From NCBI RefSeq assembly GCF_000340215.1, contig NW_006921532.1, positions 5,035,126-5,099,125 on the forward strand: 64,000 bases of DNA, written 5' to 3'. The notes beneath the pieces are model-generated. The model was not told where the DNA came from, searched no databases, and saw only the letters and a list, made by a program, of their open reading frames with translations. Positions within the stretch are counted from its first letter, which is position 1; every line of letters begins with the position of its first letter. The translations under genes were made by a program, and so were the position numbers. Of this stretch, positions 58,082 through 64,000 are shown in pieces. Origin of the DNA: Pseudocercospora fijiensis CIRAD86 (taxonomy: Eukaryota > Ascomycota > Dothideomycetes > Mycosphaerellales > Mycosphaerellaceae).

Positions 58082-61000
58082 GGAGTTATTATAACTTCTC
58101 CTGTCTATGTCCTTAATACGCACTATTAATATAGTAAGAGCATTAATATGCTTTAAGCCGTCGCGGAGTCCGGTAAGCCGCTTATCCTACGCTTACTTAT
58201 TAACAATACGGGCTATAGCAATCTTATGCTACAGGGTTAGAAACAATGAATTAATAGATTGCTAAGTCCCGCTATCGTAATTAGGTCGCCTCGATAGGCT
58301 ATTAGCAGGGTTGCGTACGCCTAGCCGATATAATATATCAAAATTAAACCTAGCGAGGTAGACGGCCTATCTAGCCTATCGACCTATAACCCTAGTAACC
58401 TTCGTGATTCTACGGAGGTTGTTATAGTCCGTATAGACCTAAATGGTATGCTAGGTACTATCGAGATAGTAGCGCTAGTGCTTAAAGGCTTTAATAATAG
58501 CTAAGAGCTCTTGCTCGTAGGTCTCGTAGCGACGCTTAGCATTAATTATCTTCCTCGAGAAGAAGGCAATCGGGTGCTAGTAATTGTTATTAGCCTGTTG
58601 TAACATAATAGCTAATATAGCAAACTGTAAAGCGTTAGTCTTAATGCGGATCTGTTTGCTTAGTACGAGATAGTGCAATAAGGGGACTTTAGTAAAGCGC
58701 TGCTTTAAACCGTTAAAAGCGGCTCGCGCTTTATTAGTCTATTTAAACTCTCTAGTCGGGTTAGCCTTAGTTTTAGTAAGTTCAGTTAGTAGCATTATAT
58801 GCCTCGAATAGCCCTTAATAAATCGGCGATAGAAGTTAGCAAAACCGAGGAACGACTACAGCTCCTTAATTAACGTAGGAATAGGCCATTTAGTAATAGT
58901 CTTAATCCGATTAGGATTAGCCTTAATACCCTCGGTTAATACGAGGAAGCTAAGGAATAACACCTCTTTAGTAGCAAAGGTGCATTTAGAAGGTTTGCAA
59001 TACAGTCTATAGGCCCTTAGGCGATCGAGTACCTTACGGACTATAGCCTAGTGTTCCGCAATATTAGGAGAGTGTATATAAACTAGGATGTTATCTAGAT
59101 AAACCACACAGAGGTAATCTAATAGGCCTAATAGGGCCCGATTAATATAGGACTAGAATATAGTAGGGGCATTAGCTAGACTAAATAGTATAACTAAGTA
59201 CTCGAAATAGCTATAGCGAGTACAAAAGGCTGTCTTCTATTTATCGCCCTTGCGAATACGGATACGGTAATAGGCGTCCTTAATGTCTAATATAGTGTAG
59301 TAGTAGGCACCTAAAAGGCGATCGAGGGTCTTATTAATAAGAGGAAGTAGACAGCGGTCTTTGATAGTAATAGCATTAAGCCCTCTATAATTAATATATA
59401 AACGCAGGCCGCTATCCTTCTTTAGTACGAATAGGATAGGTGCACTAGCAGGGCTGTTGCTATACCGAATTCGACTATTAGCTAGGTTTTCCTCTAGGTA
59501 CTTACGTAGCATAGCAAGCTCTCGTTTACTAAGGTTGTAGAGGGGGCTAAAAGGAACCTCCTTGCCCTCTATAATATTAATCTTATAATCCGTCTCTTTA
59601 AATATAAGCAATGTCGATGCTAGGTAGTGTTTAAATATATTAATATAGGTCTCTCGAATAGGTTCTAGCATACGAGCAAGCTAATTAGGGTCTATGCTAT
59701 TAGGGGGCACAGGTTCATCGTTATTACTACCGAGTAGGTCGGCCGTCGGATCCGCTAGGGTTAGGTTGCTAATAAATAGGACCCTAATATTATTAGGGCA
59801 CTCGCTAATATTAATGTGTTTAATATCCTCTTTCCTAGCGATTCTAAATCGCTACTGTTGACTGCCTAAGTCTATAACTATAGCATAGTACTTAAGAACA
59901 GGGTTGCTAATAACAATCTTAGATAGGAGGCTGTCTATATCTACTACGTAGGCAGTAAAGTTTAGTAGGCGCTTATTGCCGAGGTCGTCTCTTAGGGCTA
60001 TATAGACATAGTAGGCTCCGTAGGTTAAGTACCGAGCGTTATTAAACTAAGCAAGGGTTAGCAGGTTAGTCCTAGGCAGTTGTCGAAGGTCTAATTACTT
60101 AGCTAGGCGATAGCTAATAAGGGCACTAACTGAATTTCCTAGGTCTAGCGTAACCTTGGTTTTATAATTAGTTCTATACGTGTCCGATACGAGACAGGTA
60201 CGTATAATAGCTAGTACAATGTCGATAGTCTTACGCCGTACAAGGCTAATAGTTAGTGCAGCGCTTATTCTTTTTTCGACTAATAAGAAGGTTAGCCTAT
60301 AGGGGTAGCGTTAGCTGCTAAAAGGTGCTTTCGGTGCTTAGCGGTAGCGCGGTCGATTCGGGCCTAGTCCTTAGGTTTGTCGTATTAGCCTAGTAGATAG
60401 CTAGTGCTGTTACAATTAAAGCACTTCAGTCCGGTTAGGGGATTGCTATAGCTATTACCGCTGTTATTAGCCGAACGATTAGTACTATAGGGATACGAGC
60501 CCCTTCTACGGCCCCTATTACGGCCTCCTCTATATAGCCGTCGGCTACGGCCTCTTCCTCGGTCGTTGTTACTGTTCCTATTGTTAGTACTGTTGTTCTA
60601 GTAGGAACCTTAGTTTCCTCCGCGGCTACGATAGGTGGCTAGGCGTATCTTAGATTCTAACCGTTGTTAGAGCTGTACTGTACGCTCTATAGTCTCGACT
60701 TTAACTATAAATTGAATGCGTATAAGATTAGTCTGTTTAAACATACGGCGGCGGTCTAATTTAAGGACTAATTCCTATCTTAGTTTTAGGCGTATTTCCG
60801 AGATCTATATAGAATTAGTCTTAGCCGGAAGGTTATCCTCGAGGGTCTTTAAATAGGCCTTAAATAAACGAGCCGACTAGTTAGTCTTTTGTTTAGCTCG
60901 AAGGTATTAGTCCTAAGCATGCTATTGTCTTAGTATCGGGTTTCTAAGAGTGTCTAGCATAATAGTCTTGTAGGTTTTCTACTAAACAGCAGTCTAATTA

Positions 61001-61620
61001 TTAAGGGAATCGAAATAGTCGTCCTAGGTGCGCTTTAGGTCACTATTAATGTACTGCATAGCGTAAACAACTAAGGAATAGTCGTCTAGAAGAGCCCTTA
61101 GTGCATTTCGCTAGTTAAGCTTATAATTACGTATATAATTATTGTACTGCTTGCGGCTAGAGCTATTAAATACGGTATAGTCTTTGAGCTTAGCATCCTT
61201 CTTTTAAATAGAAGGTCCTGCTACTAGTTCTAGTCTAGCAGTAGTTGTTAGGGCTTCCTATAGGCGGCGAATCTCGAGGAGATTATCCTTTAGCTATTGT
61301 TCTTAACGTAGGGCAGTAAGCCTGTTTTAGGTAGCTTCTTAGAGTCTCCCTACTAGTTGGGGGCCAAAGGCTAGTTAGCTATATCGACGGTTAACAATAT
61401 TGTTAAGAATGTCGTCGACAGGCAATTCTAGGTCGTTACCTAGAATTACAGGTTCTTCTTTAATAGGCTCTCCGGCAGGCTCTTTAGTAGGAGGCACTTT
61501 AGCAGGCACTTTAGCGGGAACTGTACTACTAGCGTTGTTATTGCTAGCGCTGCTAGCGGCAGCACGGTTGTTGTTTCGTAATAAACCGGCTATTATAAGG
61601 GGTAACACTAATAATATATT
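58082..61620 (-). pseudogene. Gypsy-3 gag, protease, RT, RNase H
   Basis: Minus strand. Gag starts near 61610 (Asn/Ala/Ser-rich, then PAKVPAKVPPTKEPAGEP at 61460-61510). A zinc-knuckle remnant LKCFNCNSTS lies near 60395-60430. Protease about 60050-60200. RT is open from 59671 to 59237 with YNLSKRELAMLRKYLEENL, SPASAPILFVLKKDSGLRLY and ILDIKDAYYRIRI; the catalytic box near 59075-59105 reads VYLDNILVYI, YLDD with the second Asp changed to Asn. RNase H follows down to the Gypsy-4 insertion, and the frame continues as integrase left of 45774. Confidence 0.88.
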
Positions 61621-61855
61621 ATAGGCCCCTAAGATGCGGATATAGCGGAATTAGTAGGTATTAGTCTAGTACGATTAACTTAGTGTAATAGGCCGTATAG
61701 AAGGCCTTGCTTAATGATTAGTACGGTTGTTCTTAGTAGAATAGTACGTATAGGTCCCGTTCTTCGGGCGTAATATAGTCAAATCGATAGTTTTCGTAGC
61801 TATACCGCTAAAAGCTTAAAATAAGGACTATCTAGCTGCTGCCCTTAAAGGGTAG

Positions 61856-61866
61856 ATCGAATACTG
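61856..61866 (-). other. Gypsy-3 primer-binding site, self-priming type
   Basis: The minus strand reads CAGTATTCGAT directly after the 5' LTR. AGTATTCGAT is the exact reverse complement of ATCGAATACT in the LTR transcript (plus 61917-61926), as in self-priming Tf1-type elements. Confidence 0.6.
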
Positions 61867-62063
61867 TATAAGAAGGGTTATATTAGTAGGTAGATAGGGT
61901 AGTAGTGAATTAGTGTAGTATTCGATAAGGATCTAGGAGGAGAGGGAGGAAGGTAGGAGAGTTAGCCTAACGCTAAGCGCCAAGCCCTGCCTAAGGTATT
62001 AAGACCCTAGCTTTACTCGGCCTAGTTACATGCCAATTACGTATAGCCTCTTTGGCCCTAACA
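61867..62063 (-). repeat. Gypsy-3 5' LTR
   Basis: 197 bp; pairs with 42657-42853. Confidence 0.95.
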
Positions 62064-62068
62064 GATAT
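62064..62068. repeat. Gypsy-3 target-site duplication GATAT, right
   Basis: Matches 42652-42656. Confidence 0.85.
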
Positions 62069-62890
62069 TCTACCGGTTATAGCGTTACTTATCGAGGAGA
62101 TCTATCGCCTTTATCGGAGGGACCTTCTATTTCTTGCTAAGACAACGTTCCTAGCGCTTTAGACTATATCCGCCGCGGAGCTTTGCTTAGTTACGGCTAG
62201 AAAGGTAACTATAATACTAACTAAGCGCTATCCCTCGAAAGTAAAAAGAGAGGTTAAAACAAACTATCTCTCGCTCTACGATATAAGTATAATCCTTAGC
62301 CGCTTCGATAAAAGTATATACTAAATAGTATATTATCTTGTTCCCGACTAAAGCGTAGTCTCTCTTGCTATAATCCGTAATACTAAGTAGAGGATCGAAG
62401 AACCTAAGATACGCTAGATCGAACTATAGCTACTAGGGGCGGGCGTAGTACCCCTAGATATAACTCGCTTTAGAAACTAGCGATTCCGCGACGTAGTCCC
62501 GATAATGCTAATAGTATCTACGACGGCGGGCGTGTCTATAATAACTAGTATCTAAGGAGCTATCGTTATCTAATAAGGATTAATCGGAGTCGTCCGAATC
62601 CTTACTATCTAATAAGGATCTATCCTTACTCGGATTATCTCTATACCGACGGTGCTTCTAGCGTTACTTCTTACCTTCCTATAGTAGACCCTATAAGTCT
62701 AATAGCGGAAAGGGCAAAGGCTAACCCTACGTCGGCTTACGAGAGGAAACACCCGAATCGAAGTTAAAATGTGCTCCTAGGCGGCTAGCGCGTGCCTAGA
62801 GGAGTGCGAGCGAAGCTTTCGCCTTATATATACTAAGCTAATTCGGTTCTTTAGACCTCGAAGCTAGACCTTAAAGCTATTACTATTATT
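62069..62890 (-). pseudogene. Gypsy-2 gag, N-terminal part
   Basis: Minus-strand RIP-mutated frame that joins, across the GATAT duplication, to the gag remnant at 42656 and leftward. It is rich in Arg, Ser and Asp with short repeats (SDDSD.SLLDN-type near 62560-62640). The 5' LTR expected to its right was not identified. Confidence 0.5.
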
Positions 62891-62929
62891 ATACGATTTA
62901 GTTCTATTAGAATAGTTTATTAGGAATAA

Positions 62930-63435
62930 GTATTTTTATATTTTTGTATTACTATTTTTCTTTTCTAGTATTTTAGATACTACTTTATTATTTTTAACTT
63001 TATATATATTACTTACTTTTATTCTAGTTTTCTCTAATTTTTTATATCTATTACTACTTTTTATATTATTAAAAAAACTATTTTTAATTTTTTTCTTTAA
63101 TGTTTTACAGTTTTTCTATTTAGTATCTTACTTGTTTTACTTACCTATTTTATATTTTCTTATTTATTTTTATTATATGTTTTCTTTTTTCTAATACGTC
63201 TAAGTCCTCTTATTTATATCCTTATTTATTACTTGTTTTCTATCTTACTACTTAGTTTAGTACTAGCTTATTATTTAGTCTATTAATTAGCTTATTATTT
63301 AGTTTATTATTTACTTTGTTCTCTAGTTTTTTATTTAATCTATTATTTGCTTTATTATTTAGTTTCTTCTCTAGTTTATTATTTACCTTCTTTTTAACTT
63401 TATTATAAGTTATTTATTTACTAGAATATAATTTA
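62930..63435. repeat. AT-rich low-complexity DNA with 12-14-bp repeats
   Basis: T-rich on the plus strand, with drifting units of TTTAGTTTATTATT type from about 63250 to 63400. No gene. Confidence 0.7.
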
Positions 63436-63770
63436 TTTTATTAATTGTTTAACTAATTGTTTAACTAATTGCTTTACTAATTGTTTAATTAATTATTTAA
63501 TTAATTGCCTTACTAATTGTTCTACTATTGTTTTATTCATTGTTTTATTAATTGTTTTGTTAATTGTTTTGTTAATTGTTTTGTTAATTGTTTTATTTAT
63601 CGTTTTATTAATTGGTTTATTAATTGTTTTGTTAATTGTTTTGTTAATTGTTTTATTAATTGTTTTGTTAATTGTTCTATTAATTGTTTTATTAGTTGTT
63701 TTATTAGTTGTTTTATTAGTTGTTTTATTAGTTGTTTTGTTTGTTGTTTTGTTAATTGTTTTACTAACCA
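63436..63770. repeat. 12-bp satellite, unit ATTGTTTTGTTA
   Basis: About 27 head-to-tail units of ATTGTTTTGTTA/ATTGTTTTATTA with T/C, G/A and A/G variation. Because 12 is a multiple of three, two frames stay open and give hydrophobic VLLI-type strings; these are artefacts of the repeat. Confidence 0.85.
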
Positions 63771-64000
63771 GGATAGTACCCGTACGTAAGTACTTCTGCT
63801 CCTTCTACTTACGTAGTAATAGCGGTAGCGCCCGCGAGTTTTTAAATTTTATATATACCTAGTATAGCGGAGCCGCGAATTTTAGGGTTCCTCGCTCTTA
63901 TTCTCGCTCTCGTTCCTTTAATATTTTTCGGTAATTTTATAAATTTAAATCGTATGTTTTCTATAATTAAAATTATTTTTTCTATAGGTTCTTTTATTAA
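63771..64000. other. Window end, RIP-type DNA
   Basis: An inverted repeat TACGTAAGTA (63782-63791) with TACTTACGTA (63808-63817) lies just after the satellite. No gene recognised. Confidence 0.4.

Larger units (their letters stand above)
42657..62063 (-). mobile_element. Gypsy-3: Ty3/gypsy chromovirus, minus strand, split by Gypsy-4
   Basis: 197-bp LTRs at 42657-42853 and 61867-62063, 5-bp target duplication GATAT, polypurine tract beside the left LTR and primer site beside the right LTR. Without the Gypsy-4 insertion it is about 7.1 kb. Internal order on the minus strand is gag, protease, RT, RNase H (58082-61620), then integrase and chromodomain (44090-45773). Confidence 0.92.

Noticed and set aside
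63517..63862. Hydrophobic, membrane-protein-like open frames
   Set aside because: They arise from a 12-bp satellite whose length is a multiple of three; the VLLI-type pattern is the repeat, not selection.

Overview
The window looks like nuclear DNA of a filamentous ascomycete (Pezizomycotina; Dothideomycetes is a guess from style, not proven). Reasons: short introns (49-118 bp) with CTAAC/CTGAC branch sites, a Zn(II)2Cys6 regulator, fungal-type Dcr2, Trm61-like and OXNAD1-like genes, and transposons heavily damaged by repeat-induced point mutation (RIP). The transposon DNA is full of TA and CTAG, its reading frames are broken mainly by TAG/TAA where the family has Q or W, and the differences between paired LTRs are C/T or G/A transitions.

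Layout. 1-1375: 5' part of an endonuclease III-like (HhH-GPD) DNA glycosylase gene on the minus strand, running off the left edge. About 2150-18940: a transposon nest, made of a Mutator-like (MULE) element split first by a LINE (2914-7785, 16-bp target duplication) and again by a Ty3/gypsy chromovirus (Gypsy-1, 9688-18400, 143-bp LTRs, GCTAA duplication). Gypsy-1 itself contains a 376-bp insert that is not RIP-mutated, flanked by 156-bp direct repeats. 18941-29397: gene island with a Zn2Cys6 transcription factor, a small unidentified RIP-mutated element (21790-22975), a doubtful two-exon gene, a Dcr2-type phosphatase, a mitochondrial Trm61-like tRNA methyltransferase and an OXNAD1-like flavin reductase. 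29398-64000: a second, deeper nest. It holds a PIF/Harbinger remnant, then Gypsy-2 (minus strand), which is split by Gypsy-3 (42657-62063, minus, 197-bp LTRs, GATAT duplication), which is split by Gypsy-4 (45774-58077, plus, 280-bp LTRs, CTAG duplication). The window ends in AT-rich 12-bp satellite DNA.

How the genes relate. Dcr2 and the Trm61-like gene are divergent from a shared 425-bp region. The Trm61-like and OXNAD1-like genes converge with only 23 bp between stop codons. No biosynthetic cluster or shared pathway is evident; these look like housekeeping genes between repeat nests.

Most unusual content. Gypsy-4 is 12.3 kb and carries, beyond gag-protease and RT-integrase, a large unidentified third coding region (about 54780-57660) before its 3' LTR. 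Five near-identical palindromes centred on CCCCGGGGG sit at the borders of its coding modules. A second large unidentified coding remnant with 24-residue tandem repeats follows Gypsy-2 pol (32300-37230). Gypsy-1 and Gypsy-3 both show a Tf1-like self-priming arrangement. All transposon genes are dead copies, so these would have to be tested in intact relatives.
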